Shown here one piece after another: positions 17,942-27,220 of a DNA stretch of 64,000 nt. The number at the start of each line of letters is the position of its first letter. The first letter of the stretch is position 1. The translations under genes were made by a program, and so were the position numbers. A model generated the notes under the pieces. That model had not been told where the DNA came from and made no database searches. It saw only the letters and a program-made list of their open reading frames with translations. The stretch comes from an uncultured Nitrospira sp. GTDB lineage: Bacteria > Nitrospirota > Nitrospiria > Nitrospirales > Nitrospiraceae. The stretch spans positions 41,316-105,315 of the forward strand of contig CABVRZ010000012.1 of assembly GCA_902500775.1 (NCBI GenBank). Reading direction: 5' to 3'.

Positions 17942-18484
17942 CTAAGGGTTTTGCCGATCAAATTCCTTGACGACCGACTCCGTCACATCCAACGCCGCCT
18001 GATGATAGAGCACGATACGGAGCACCGAGTCATTGCCCTTGTCGAGAATGGCCGCGTAACCCTCTTTTTGAGCGACGGCTTGCGCGGCTACCGAGATCTT
18101 TCGTGAGTATTCCGCGACCATTTCACCGCGCTTCTGTTGAACCTCACGATTGAACTCTTGTACTCGATGCTGATAGGCCTCCACCTTTCCCCGCAGCTGT
18201 TCCTCTTTCTCTTGCCGGACCGAGTCGGCGAGCTTCGTATTGGGATCTTCCAAGGATTGCTGCAACTCCTTGAGCTCCTTCTCATCAGAATCGATAATAT
18301 TCTGTCTGGTCTTGGTGTAGCGATCCATCTCCTCCAATGCGGCCTTCCCCGTCTTACTTCGTTCAAAGACACGCTGTTGATCCATCACCCCTACCCGAGC
18401 CGAGTCGCCCGCATACAACGGCGCCGCCCATTGAGTCGCGCACCACAGAACGCCCAGCATAATCATTGTCGTACGATTCATCAT
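17942..18484 (-). CDS. OmpH/Skp-family periplasmic chaperone
   Basis: The 180-residue protein has a signal peptide (MIMLGVLWCATQWAAPLYAG) and then a VGVMDQQRVFERSKTGKAAL start typical of Skp/OmpH. A long coiled coil (about 55-130: KELKELQQSLEDPNT..., EEQLRGKVEAYQHRVQ) follows, and the compact C-terminal strand/helix ends in VVKEFDRQNP. Skp trimers hold unfolded outer-membrane proteins on their way to the BAM complex. It lies 20 bp after a second skp-like gene and 28 bp further from bamA, the classic gene order. The start is ATG 18484 or 18481, with GGGAGG upstream. Confidence 0.88.
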   Translation of the reverse strand: MMNRTTMIMLGVLWCATQWAAPLYAGDSARVGVMDQQRVFERSKTGKAALEEMDRYTKTRQNIIDSDEKELKELQQSLEDPNTKLADSVRQEKEEQLRGKVEAYQHRVQEFNREVQQKRGEMVAEYSRKISVAAQAVAQKEGYAAILDKGNDSVLRIVLYHQAALDVTESVVKEFDRQNP

Positions 18485-18504
18485 GATCTACCTCCCGCAG
18501 ACAC

Positions 18505-19065
18505 TCATGGATATTCGCGGTTGAACTCTTCGATCACTTGGTTTGAAATATCCAACCCATCTTCATGGTAGATGGTTGGACCACCCTTACTCCTATCCAC
18601 CACCACCTGCAACCCCAAACGTTTCGCCACTTTGCCAACCACCGCTTCGACCTTATCGCGAAACCCTTCCAGAACATCCTTTTGTTTTTCTTGAACCTCA
18701 CGATTCAATTCCGCAGCCTTCTGTTGATACTCCTGCATGCGTCGACGAAATTGTTCCTCACGCTCCCGTTTCGCCGTAGGGCTTAGGATGGACGCCTGTC
18801 GTGCGAAGTCCTCCTCCATCCGCCGCAGCTCACGCTCCTCTGACTCCATCAAGGCTTGTCGATTCTTGGAGAACGAAGCCAGATTGTCCTTCGCCCGCTT
18901 CCCGACATTCGTTTCGTTCAACAGGCGCTGCGCATTGATCACCGCAATCTTCCCCTCGATCTTGACAGCCGTCCCCGCGCAACCGCCGACCAGCCACGTT
19001 AATCCCATTAGCAGAAACATCCACCTGATCCGTGAAACTCCATCCCAAGACCACTTCCCGTTCAT
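18505..19065 (-). CDS. OmpH/Skp-family protein, predicted lipoprotein
   Basis: The 186-residue product starts at ATG 19065 and has a hydrophobic signal ending in a lipobox-like LVGGC (Cys about 28), so it is probably lipid-anchored. The rest follows the Skp pattern: IAVINAQRLLNETNVGKRAK, a coiled coil with Arg/Glu-rich heptads (RELRRMEEDFARQASIL, EEQFRRRMQEYQQKAAEL) and the C-terminal VVVDRSKGGPTIYHEDGLDISNQVIEEFNREYP region. It is a tandem paralogue of the next gene; the two proteins share layout but differ in sequence. An anchored Skp would act close to a membrane, whereas the sibling is soluble. The longer upstream frame overlaps bamA and is rejected. Confidence 0.85.
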   Translation of the reverse strand: MNGKWSWDGVSRIRWMFLLMGLTWLVGGCAGTAVKIEGKIAVINAQRLLNETNVGKRAKDNLASFSKNRQALMESEERELRRMEEDFARQASILSPTAKREREEQFRRRMQEYQQKAAELNREVQEKQKDVLEGFRDKVEAVVGKVAKRLGLQVVVDRSKGGPTIYHEDGLDISNQVIEEFNREYP

Positions 19066-19093
19066 CAGTCCACCTACCACCAGAATACTCCGT

Positions 19094-21418
19094 TTAGAAC
19101 AAGGTCCCGATCGTAAACTCGAACACACCGAACCGCTCGCCGGTTTTTTTATCAAGATTGATGCCATACGCAACACGTAGTGGGCCAAACGGGGATATCC
19201 ACCGTCCTTCCAGACCGGCCGCAGGCCGTAGATTGATCGACAGCGGTTCGTCGTCATCAAACCCTTTGCCGTAATCGAAGAAGAGCACGCCGTTCAATTT
19301 TGCTTCAGCAGAGATCGTAAAGATCAACTCACTGCTGAAGATCACCTGTTTGGCGGCACCAAATGGAGCATGGGTGGTTGGGACCGTGGGACCAGCCCGG
19401 CCGAAGGAAAACCCGCGCATGGTATTAATGCCACCCACAAAGAATCGCTCGCTCAACGGAATCTGCGTCCCCCCGAGTGCTCGAACTTCGCCAAAACGCG
19501 CACGCAATGATATCCGCAGGTCGTACGGAAGCGGCGTCACCTTGATGACGTCTGCATAATACTTAATGAAGTTGTTGGTGCCTCCCATCAATGGCGTGCC
19601 GACATCAAACCCACCGCCGATTCGCCACCCGGTTCTGGGATCGATGTAGTAGTCTCTGGTATCGCGATAGAGTGCGAATCGAAATCCCGTTGACGACCGT
19701 GTGCCTAACTGACGACAGACAATGGGTACCAAATCAGGACAAATACCGAATTGCGGATCTTTGTACGTAATTTCCTCTCCAAAGATACTGACACTCCCCG
19801 TCACATACTCCGACAGCCAACGACCGAGTGTGATATTTCCACCGGTGCGATTCTCAAAATAGGCAAGGTAATTCGTCTGACTGCGATATCCGTCAATCTG
19901 AAGCGACGTCAACGAATCATAGAGATACGGATTCCGGAAGGTGATGGACCCGAGACTGCGGCGCTGCCCCAGCTGTCCACGGATGCGACCGAGATACCCG
20001 TACCCGCCCAAATTCCCTTGCGTGATGTCGGCAATCGCTACAAGTCGGTCTAAGGTACTAAAGCCCCCTCCGAGACTGAACATACCGGTCGGCTTCTCCT
20101 TGACTCGCACGTTCAGATCTACTTTATCTGGCGCCACCTGGTTCGGCAGAATCTCCACCGTCTCGAAGAAATTCAGGTTGTTCAACCGCTGGAAACTGCG
20201 TTTCAGTGAGGCGGTATCGATCACATCTTGTTCATCAACCCGAATCTCGCGCCGGATGACGTTGTCCCGAGTCTTGTCATTCCCATAGATATTGATTTGC
20301 CGGATGCGCATCATCTCACCTTCTTTGACGTTCAGGATGATGCTGACCGTCCGTTCGTCATTGTTCGGATTGACGCCCGGCACCACCTCGGCAAAGGAAT
20401 ACCCCTTGCTTCCATACAAATCCGTCAACCGCGTTATCTCATCCCTGATTTTCGCCCGTTGAAAGATTTCACCTTCTTTGATCTTCAACCCGGCGCGAAG
20501 TTCGGGGTCCTCGAACAGCGTATGGCCACGGAACCCGATTTCCCCGACCGTGAATGGTTCCCCTTCGGAAATCGAGTACGTAACAGTGAACCACTTCTTG
20601 TCTTCGGTCAATTCGACTGACGGTTGGCCGACTCGAGCGTTGAAATACCCCTTGTTCAATAAGACCTCTCGAATCCGCTCAATATCATTCCCCATCTCTT
20701 CACGTTTGAGCACCCCTGCGTCAGAGAAAAAGGAGGGAAGCTTCAACTGCGTCATCATCCCATACCATGGAATCCATTCCCTGGTTGCCATGACATTGAG
20801 CAACTCCGCCTTGCTCGCTCCGGTCAACCCTTCAAATATGACCGCCTTGACTCTCGCCTTGTCCCCCTCGGTCACATGAAAGATAAGGCGCATCCGATCT
20901 TCATCGATAGCCTGAATCACCGGGACGACTTGCGCGCTGTAGTATCCGTCCTGCTGGTAGGCGAGACGCAACCGCTCGGCACTTTCTTTCACTTGTTGTT
21001 GATCCAGAAATGTCTGACTCTTAATGGTCGTTTTTTCCTTCAGCTTCTCGTCACTCAGATGCTCGTTCCCGTCAAAGGCAACCTCGCTGATGAAGGGTTT
21101 TTCGCGCACGACAAACGTGACCGCCACCCCAGCTGCCACTGACTCGGTTTCCACCTGCACATCCTCAAAAAATCCCGTGTCGTACAGAATCCGAATTTGG
21201 CCACGCACATGTTCGGATGTATAAGGATCATCCGGCTTGAGGGTGAGGCGACCAACAATAGCCGAGACCTCAATCCGCTTGACTCCCCGGATGTCGATCG
21301 AAGCCACCTTGGACTCACCCCCCTGCTGCCCATAGACATCGAGCCCCCCCCAGAAGACAGAAACCACCAGTGCCACGACCACAAGTGATCGGGATCTATA
21401 AACAGCATGCCCGGTCAC
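19094..21418 (-). CDS. bamA: Outer membrane protein assembly factor BamA
   Basis: BamA inserts beta-barrel proteins into the outer membrane. After a signal sequence (SLVVVALVVSVFWGGLDVYG) come five POTRA-like repeats (about 40-380 of this reading), starting VASIDIRGVKRIEVSAIVGRL, and then the Omp85 barrel. The barrel ends with GPLRVAYGINLDKKTGERFG and EFTIGTLF with the terminal aromatic. The VRGF-type motif appears as INTMRGFSFGRAGP. There is no in-frame ATG at the N-terminus. GTG at 21418 gives a clean signal peptide and is chosen here; GTG at 21535 would add 39 residues that do not look like a signal. It heads the envelope operon. Confidence 0.93.
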   Translation of the reverse strand: MTGHAVYRSRSLVVVALVVSVFWGGLDVYGQQGGESKVASIDIRGVKRIEVSAIVGRLTLKPDDPYTSEHVRGQIRILYDTGFFEDVQVETESVAAGVAVTFVVREKPFISEVAFDGNEHLSDEKLKEKTTIKSQTFLDQQQVKESAERLRLAYQQDGYYSAQVVPVIQAIDEDRMRLIFHVTEGDKARVKAVIFEGLTGASKAELLNVMATREWIPWYGMMTQLKLPSFFSDAGVLKREEMGNDIERIREVLLNKGYFNARVGQPSVELTEDKKWFTVTYSISEGEPFTVGEIGFRGHTLFEDPELRAGLKIKEGEIFQRAKIRDEITRLTDLYGSKGYSFAEVVPGVNPNNDERTVSIILNVKEGEMMRIRQINIYGNDKTRDNVIRREIRVDEQDVIDTASLKRSFQRLNNLNFFETVEILPNQVAPDKVDLNVRVKEKPTGMFSLGGGFSTLDRLVAIADITQGNLGGYGYLGRIRGQLGQRRSLGSITFRNPYLYDSLTSLQIDGYRSQTNYLAYFENRTGGNITLGRWLSEYVTGSVSIFGEEITYKDPQFGICPDLVPIVCRQLGTRSSTGFRFALYRDTRDYYIDPRTGWRIGGGFDVGTPLMGGTNNFIKYYADVIKVTPLPYDLRISLRARFGEVRALGGTQIPLSERFFVGGINTMRGFSFGRAGPTVPTTHAPFGAAKQVIFSSELIFTISAEAKLNGVLFFDYGKGFDDDEPLSINLRPAAGLEGRWISPFGPLRVAYGINLDKKTGERFGVFEFTIGTLF

Positions 21419-22002
21419 CAATGAGGATTCCTCTGATGCACGATAGAGGTGGACGGTAGGGACAACATCATCACAATGCGTTTTGTACGATACGCAAAAA
21501 CCTAGAATTCTTGATCGCGCACAGACCCCAGACACATCCCCGCTTGGCCCCGTTCCTACGGAAAACCCAGCGTGAGACCGCTCTCAGGTGTGCCCGTTCG
21601 CATGACACAGACTTGCAAAACTCCCGGATTATATTGAGGTTGCCACACATTGTAAAGCAGCGATCGTGGCCCTACTTAAGAGCTTCACCACCTCCCGACA
21701 CGGCGGATTGATCGAACCCATACACCAATATTACCCACCGCCCCTGCAACCTGATTCCGATCGATTCCCCCGCGACCACACAACCGATGCGCACGTGCTT
21801 TATGGGGAGTGCTGGCCGAATACAGACGACCCATTACGGAATGCTGCAGGCCATGGCCCAAACCGAAACAAGAACTCGACCATCCCCGCAGAACAACAAA
21901 TCCTGACGAATCGTCCGCGATCATCCGATGCTTCAAGTACACCTCGTGCAATCACTTCGTCTGTTTCTTGACTTCGTTCATTCCATCACATACTATCCTC
22001 AC
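21419..22002. other. Divergent intergenic region between bamA and galU
   Basis: The region holds the bamA promoter and leader, and probably the galU promoter, which I could not pin down. No conserved protein-like frame was found on either strand; the open frames here have no family motif and biased composition. It marks the border between the minus-strand envelope block and the plus-strand galU-lon block. Confidence 0.5.
21628..21656 (-). promoter_or_regulatory. Sigma70-type promoter for bamA operon
   Basis: On the minus strand TTTACA, a 17-bp spacer and a perfect TATAAT are found, about 200 bp upstream of the likely bamA start and 86 bp upstream of the longest possible one. It is the only strong match found between bamA and galU on this strand. 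It would drive the bamA-skp-fabZ-lpxA run. Confidence 0.6.
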
Positions 22003-22899
22003 ATGTCTCGCCTCGCAGTCAGAAAAGCCGTCATCCCTGCAGCCGGTCTAGGAACTCGATTCCTTCCCGCGACTAAAGCCTCTCCTAAGGAGATGTTGCC
22101 GCTGGTCGACAAGCCGCTCATTCAATATACCGTCGAAGAAGCAGTGGCCTCAGGCATCGAAGACATTATTGTGATTACGGGGCGTGGAAAGCGTGCTATT
22201 GAAGACCACTTTGATCGTTCCGTGGAGTTAGAAGAAAATTTAAAGGGAACCGGAAAAAGCCAAGTCCTTCATCAGATTCGACAGATTTCCAACCTCGCGA
22301 ACTTCTGTTATGTCCGCCAGTCAGAGGCACTGGGTTTGGGGCATGCCGTCCTGTGTGCCCAACACCTGATCGGAGACGAACCATTCGCCGTGATTCTGGG
22401 GGACGAAATTATCGACGCGGATGTGCCGGGACTCGCTCAATTAATCCACGTCTATAAAAAACGGCACGGGGCAGTCCTTGGAGTACAGGATGTTCCGAAG
22501 GCGGATGTCAGCCGATACGGCATCGTCACTCCGAAACGCCTCTCGCACGGGTTGCATCGAGTCGAGGATTTGGTTGAAAAACCATCGCCTACTGATGCGC
22601 CTTCTACGCTCGCGGTGATCGGTCGCTATGTCCTTCCTCCGGAAATCTTTCCTATCCTGAGAAAAACAGCCCCAGGAAAGAATGGAGAAATTCAGTTGAC
22701 CGATGCGCTCAAGACACTGGCAAAAAAATCTCCGATGTATGCGCTTGAGGTCGAGGGTCAGCGCCACGACGCTGGAGACAAGCTGGGCTTTTTGATCGCC
22801 ACCGTGGAGTTTGCCTTAAAGAACCCGGCATTGGGAGCAGAATTCCGCGACTACCTCTCGACCAGAACGCACACCACATCGAATACTCGTCGCGGATGA
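22003..22899 (+). CDS. galU: UTP-glucose-1-phosphate uridylyltransferase
   Basis: GalU makes UDP-glucose for surface polysaccharides. The 298-residue protein begins MSRLAVRKAVIPAAGLGTRF, with the pyrophosphorylase signature GLGTRFLPATKASPKEML. It continues with KPLIQYTVEEAVASGI, VILGDEIID (metal-binding Asp), VEDLVEKP and GRYVLPPEIF, all conserved. ATG at 22003 matches the family N-terminus; an upstream frame would add 25 unrelated residues. It is transcribed away from bamA and precedes lon by 243 bp, an interval with no recognised gene. Confidence 0.95.
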   Translation: MSRLAVRKAVIPAAGLGTRFLPATKASPKEMLPLVDKPLIQYTVEEAVASGIEDIIVITGRGKRAIEDHFDRSVELEENLKGTGKSQVLHQIRQISNLANFCYVRQSEALGLGHAVLCAQHLIGDEPFAVILGDEIIDADVPGLAQLIHVYKKRHGAVLGVQDVPKADVSRYGIVTPKRLSHGLHRVEDLVEKPSPTDAPSTLAVIGRYVLPPEIFPILRKTAPGKNGEIQLTDALKTLAKKSPMYALEVEGQRHDAGDKLGFLIATVEFALKNPALGAEFRDYLSTRTHTTSNTRRG

Positions 22900-23142
22900 T
22901 CCTGTCGGTCCTGATGGGGAGTCTCTCACAAGGACTTCGGTAATACCGACTTCTGAACGAGACTGGACCGTGAACGGATTGTTCGCTCAACACATCGCAC
23001 AATCTCAATTGACTCTTCTTCCTGAACGCGACGTACTAGAATGGAGTGAGCAGGTCGGCCCGCATACATGAAAGCGGTAACAGGCCCCGGTGCATTGAAC
23101 TGAGGTTCCAGATGAAGATCAACAGGACAGCCCATTAATATT

Positions 23143-25641
23143 ATGACTGACCCAAACGAGCAAGATATCCAGCCCCCCCAAAACATTGAGGTCCCCAGCC
23201 AGCTCCCGATGTTGCCGGTCCGAGACATTGTCGTCTTTCCGTACATGGTCCTTCCCTTGTTCGTTGGACGCGACATGTCGATCAAGGCCATCGAAGCCGC
23301 CTTGGCTGGCAACCGGATGATTTTCCTGGCTACGCAGAAAGCGCTGGATGTCGAGAACCCGACCCCAAAGGATATTCACACGGTTGGAACTGTCGGCATC
23401 ATCATGCGGATGTTGAAGCTGCCGGATGAACGTATCAAAATCTTGGTGCAAGGCATCGCCAAAGCCAAAATTAATAAATACATTCAGACCGACCCCTATT
23501 ACTCCGTTCGAATCGACAAAGTCAGCGACACAAAGCCAGCAGCCACACCGCTCGAAGCCGAAGCCGTGATGCGGACCGTGAAGGAACAGATCGAGCGCAT
23601 CGTCAGCTTAGGCAAGATCCTGATCCCCGATGTCATGGTGGTCATTGAAAATCTCGAAGAGCCTGGTCGTTTGGCTGACATGGTCGCCTCCAATCTCGGC
23701 CTCAAAGTCGATATCACCCAAGCCGTCCTGGAAGTTGCCGACCCAATTCAGCGACTTCGCCAGGTGAGCGACATTCTTGGGAAAGAAATCGAAGTCCTCT
23801 CGATGCAGCAGAAGATCCAGGCACAGGCTAAAGGCGAGATGGATAAGACGCAGCGCGAATACTTTCTTCGGGAACAGCTGAAAGCGATTCAGAAGGAGTT
23901 GGGGGAGCTGGATGAACGCGCAGAGGAAATTACTGAATTCCGCAAGCGCATCAAAGACGCCAAAATGCCCGAGAAGGTTCTGAAAGAAGCTGAAAAACAG
24001 CTGAAGCGTCTTGAGAAAATGCATCCAGACACCGCCGAGTCTGCCACCGTTCGAACCTATCTGGAGTGGATGGTCGAATTGCCATGGTCGAAACGGTCGA
24101 AAGACAATCTTGAGCTGAAAGCGGCGGCCAAGGTCCTCAACCAAGACCACTACGACCTTGAAAAGGTCAAAGAACGTATCCTGGAATATCTGGCAGTCCG
24201 AAAACTCAAAGAGAAGATGAAGGGGCCAATCCTGTGCTTCGTTGGACCCCCTGGAGTCGGGAAAACCTCCTTGGGTAAATCGATTGCCAAAGCCTTGGGT
24301 CGCGAATTCGTCCGGATCAGTTTGGGCGGTGTGCGGGACGAGGCTGAAATCCGCGGCCACCGCCGAACCTACGTCGGTGCCTTGCCCGGCCGTCTTATCC
24401 AAGGCATGAAGCAGGCCGGAACTAGCAATCCCGTGTTCATGCTGGACGAGGTCGACAAGGTCGGAATGGATTTCCGAGGGGATCCCTCTGCCGCCTTACT
24501 CGAGGTGCTCGACCCTGAACAGAACACAGCCTTCACCGACCACTACCTCGGGGTCCCTTTCGACCTGACCGAAGTCATGTTCATCACCACAGCGAATTTG
24601 ATCGATCCGATTTTGCCGGCACTACGCGATCGGATGGAGGTGATCGAAATCCCGGGGTACACCGAAGAAGAAAAACTTGGTATCGCACAGCGGTATCTGA
24701 TCCCGCGCCAGCTCGAGGAACACGGCATCACAAGCAAACATGTGCAGCTCACGGAACCTGCCATCAGACAAATAATCTCGCACTACACGAGAGAAGCCGG
24801 GGTCCGGAATCTCGAGCGCGAGATCGCAAACGTAATGCGTAAGGTAGCCAAGAAAGTGGCCGAGGGCAAGGGGCAAGGATTCTCTATCGATCCATCAAAC
24901 CTCAATAAATACCTCGGTGTCTCAAAGTACGTTCCGGAGGCCGAGCTCGAACAAGACGAAACTGGTGTCGCCACTGGTCTGGCCTGGACTGAGGCGGGTG
25001 GCGATGTACTGTACATCGAGGCGACCGTCATGAAAGGTAAAGGCCAGTTGACTCTCACCGGTCACCTGGGTGATGTCATGAAGGAATCTGCACAAGCCGC
25101 GCTCAGTTACGTCCGATCACGTGAAACCACCCTGCACCTCAATCCCAGAGTCTTCAGTAAACAGGACCTCCATATCCATGTCCCGGCTGGAGCTATCCCC
25201 AAGGACGGACCATCCGCTGGCATCACAATGGCTACAGCTATCGCCTCGGCCTTCTCTGGCATTCCCACAAGACGGGATCTGGCCATGACCGGAGAGATTA
25301 CCTTGCGCGGCCGCGTCCTACCCATCGGAGGGCTCAAAGAAAAGATTTTGGCGGCCAAACGGGCCAAGCTCACGACTGTCATCCTGCCTCGTCGGAACAA
25401 AAAGGATCTTGAAGAAATTCCGAAACACCTGCTGAAAGGTATTCAGTTGGCGTTTGTTGATACCATGGATGACGTCATGAAGATCGCGCTTCGCCGTCGT
25501 GGGAAAATGCCACCAGCATCGAAACGACAACCAGCCCCTCCGGCACCAGCCCGCGTCCGTCCTCTACGGCCCGGCAAAGGACGACGGTCTCACGAGCTCC
25601 CAGCCACGATGAAGGCCGACCGGATCCCGGCACAGCCATAG
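23143..25641 (+). CDS. lon: ATP-dependent protease Lon
   Basis: The 832-residue cytoplasmic protease has a LON substrate-binding domain ([20 protein letters not shown] onward), a coiled-coil region (about 190-310), and the AAA+ ATPase with Walker [21 protein letters not shown] and Walker [12 protein letters not shown]. The protease domain has catalytic Ser in [12 protein letters not shown] and Lys in [16 protein letters not shown]. The 40-residue C-terminal tail is Pro/Arg-rich and variable. Length is near the typical 800. It degrades misfolded and regulatory proteins and coexists here with a 20S proteasome. thiL follows 9 bp later, so the two may be co-transcribed. Confidence 0.97.
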   Translation: MTDPNEQDIQPPQNIEVPSQLPMLPVRDIVVFPYMVLPLFVGRDMSIKAIEAALAGNRMIFLATQKALDVENPTPKDIHTVGTVGIIMRMLKLPDERIKILVQGIAKAKINKYIQTDPYYSVRIDKVSDTKPAATPLEAEAVMRTVKEQIERIVSLGKILIPDVMVVIENLEEPGRLADMVASNLGLKVDITQAVLEVADPIQRLRQVSDILGKEIEVLSMQQKIQAQAKGEMDKTQREYFLREQLKAIQKELGELDERAEEITEFRKRIKDAKMPEKVLKEAEKQLKRLEKMHPDTAESATVRTYLEWMVELPWSKRSKDNLELKAAAKVLNQDHYDLEKVKERILEYLAVRKLKEKMKGPILCFVGPPGVGKTSLGKSIAKALGREFVRISLGGVRDEAEIRGHRRTYVGALPGRLIQGMKQAGTSNPVFMLDEVDKVGMDFRGDPSAALLEVLDPEQNTAFTDHYLGVPFDLTEVMFITTANLIDPILPALRDRMEVIEIPGYTEEEKLGIAQRYLIPRQLEEHGITSKHVQLTEPAIRQIISHYTREAGVRNLEREIANVMRKVAKKVAEGKGQGFSIDPSNLNKYLGVSKYVPEAELEQDETGVATGLAWTEAGGDVLYIEATVMKGKGQLTLTGHLGDVMKESAQAALSYVRSRETTLHLNPRVFSKQDLHIHVPAGAIPKDGPSAGITMATAIASAFSGIPTRRDLAMTGEITLRGRVLPIGGLKEKILAAKRAKLTTVILPRRNKKDLEEIPKHLLKGIQLAFVDTMDDVMKIALRRRGKMPPASKRQPAPPAPARVRPLRPGKGRRSHELPATMKADRIPAQP

Positions 25642-25650
25642 GATCGCCTT

Positions 25651-26694
25651 GTGGCCAATCGCAAGGCCAAGTCAGCCATTCAGGAATTCCCTCTGATCCG
25701 GGGGCTCTCCCGCCGGTTCGCTCGCCACGCGCCAGGGCTTGTCCAGGGCATCGGCGACGATGCCGCGGTCATTGAACCTACGGAACAGACCTGGTGGCAT
25801 GTCACAACTGACCTGCTCGCGGAAGGAATCCATTTCAACTTCAAATCTGCGGCCTCCGAATCCATCGGGTATCGAGCCGCGATGGCCAACCTCAGCGATC
25901 TCGCCGCCATGGGGGCCACTCCCCGCTACCTGCTGATCTCACTCGCGATCCCGAAGACCCTGCGACCATCGCATATCTTCGAAGTCTATACGGGCTTGAT
26001 GAAGGCCTGCCGTCAGCATCGCGTGGCGCTCATCGGTGGAGATACCTCTGCGTCCAAGACCGGTCTCTTTCTCAACATTACACTCCTGGGAACCACGCCT
26101 ACCCAACAGGCCCTCTTTCGTCATGGGGCTCACGTTGGAGACCTGATCTACGTCACCGGTACGCTCGGGGACTCTCTTGCCGGTCTTCGTATCCTGACGC
26201 CGCTCCACACAACGCGACGCACGGGCAAGAGTAGGATAGCCCTATCTCGCTCGCATCAACGATTTCTGATAGGCCGCCACTTCCACCCAACCGCAAGGGT
26301 AGCTGAAGGGCAATGGCTCAATCAGGAGCGGTTGGCCTCTGCTGCTATCGACTTATCCGATGGTCTATCGGGAGATCTTCGGCACTTGTGTACGGCCAGT
26401 CGAGTCGGCGCTGAAATAGACCTCGAGCAACTCCCAATCTCAGCAGCCTGCCGAGCCTACGGCCGAGCAACCGGCCGCGTACCAATTCAACTTGCGCTCG
26501 CTGGAGGAGAAGACTATGAACTACTCTTCACCGCCGCTCCAGGGTCCCAAGATCAGATTGCGCATCAAGCCCGCACCCGCGGCTATCGTGTGACCTGCAT
26601 CGGCACCATTCGTCCGAAGCGATTTGGAATTCAGATGTCGTCTGGTGGGCGAAGAAAACCGCTACCAGTCACTAGTTATGAGCATTTTCACTGA
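25651..26694 (+). CDS. thiL: Thiamine-monophosphate kinase ThiL
   Basis: ThiL phosphorylates thiamine monophosphate to the active diphosphate. The 347-residue protein shows GIGDDAAVIEP (N-terminal metal/ATP site), TTDLLAEGIHF, ANLSDLAAMGATPRYLLISL, LIGGDTSAS, ITLLGTTP, DLSDGLSGDLRHLC and LAGGEDYELLFT, the ordered PurM-like motifs of ThiL. It starts with GTG at 25651, 9 bp after lon, and its stop overlaps the next ATG. The other thi genes in the window (thiS-G-E) are 16 kb away on the other strand. Confidence 0.95.
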   Translation: MANRKAKSAIQEFPLIRGLSRRFARHAPGLVQGIGDDAAVIEPTEQTWWHVTTDLLAEGIHFNFKSAASESIGYRAAMANLSDLAAMGATPRYLLISLAIPKTLRPSHIFEVYTGLMKACRQHRVALIGGDTSASKTGLFLNITLLGTTPTQQALFRHGAHVGDLIYVTGTLGDSLAGLRILTPLHTTRRTGKSRIALSRSHQRFLIGRHFHPTARVAEGQWLNQERLASAAIDLSDGLSGDLRHLCTASRVGAEIDLEQLPISAACRAYGRATGRVPIQLALAGGEDYELLFTAAPGSQDQIAHQARTRGYRVTCIGTIRPKRFGIQMSSGGRRKPLPVTSYEHFH

Positions 26695-27206
26695 TGTCCG
26701 AACGCAGTAACCAATCTGTGCGAGGGACCCGATCTTTCCGTGCGCTCCTACGCCACGTCCTTCATCTACAAGAGCCCCCACGCCGCACGGCCTTGGCCTT
26801 TGCCGTTGGCGTCTTCATCGCGTTCTCGCCGGCCTATGGCCTGCATACGGCTTTGGTAGCACTGTGCACCTGGCTGTTCGGTCTCAATTTTATCGCGTTA
26901 TTGACTGGGATGTTGATCAATAATCCCTGGACCATTATTCCAATTTTAGGCGCAACCTATTGGACTGGAGCTTTCGTGCTAGGCCGAACCGACACACCGA
27001 CGTTCGACTGGCATGATCTGAGCTTCAGCGGCATCTATGACCAAATTCTCCCCTATGCCGGCCCATTCATGCTAGGGGGCCTCATTCTCAGCGTACTCGG
27101 CACCTTAATCTCGTACCCCGCCGCCTATTTCTTCATTGTGAAGTACCGGTCGGAGTCATCAGCCAGTTCTGCCAAACCATTGCCGCCCTCTGACTCAGTG
27201 GGCTAA
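26694..27206 (+). CDS. DUF2062 membrane protein
   Basis: The 170-residue protein has three hydrophobic segments (ALAFAVGVFIAFSPAYGLHT, VALCTWLFGLNFIALLTGML and GPFMLGGLILSVLGTLISY) and the DUF2062 signature, including NNPWTIIPILGATYW. The family is found next to many unrelated genes, sometimes fused to glycosyltransferases, and its function is unknown. Its ATG overlaps the last base of the thiL stop, implying translational coupling. It probably sits in the inner membrane. Confidence 0.8.
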   Translation: MSERSNQSVRGTRSFRALLRHVLHLQEPPRRTALAFAVGVFIAFSPAYGLHTALVALCTWLFGLNFIALLTGMLINNPWTIIPILGATYWTGAFVLGRTDTPTFDWHDLSFSGIYDQILPYAGPFMLGGLILSVLGTLISYPAAYFFIVKYRSESSASSAKPLPPSDSVG

Positions 27207-27220
27207 GATGTTCTCTAGCT

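Noticed and set aside
22900..23142. Lon promoter with TTGACT near 23008
   Set aside because: No -10 box at proper spacing; the best candidate is 19 bp or more away, so I did not list it.
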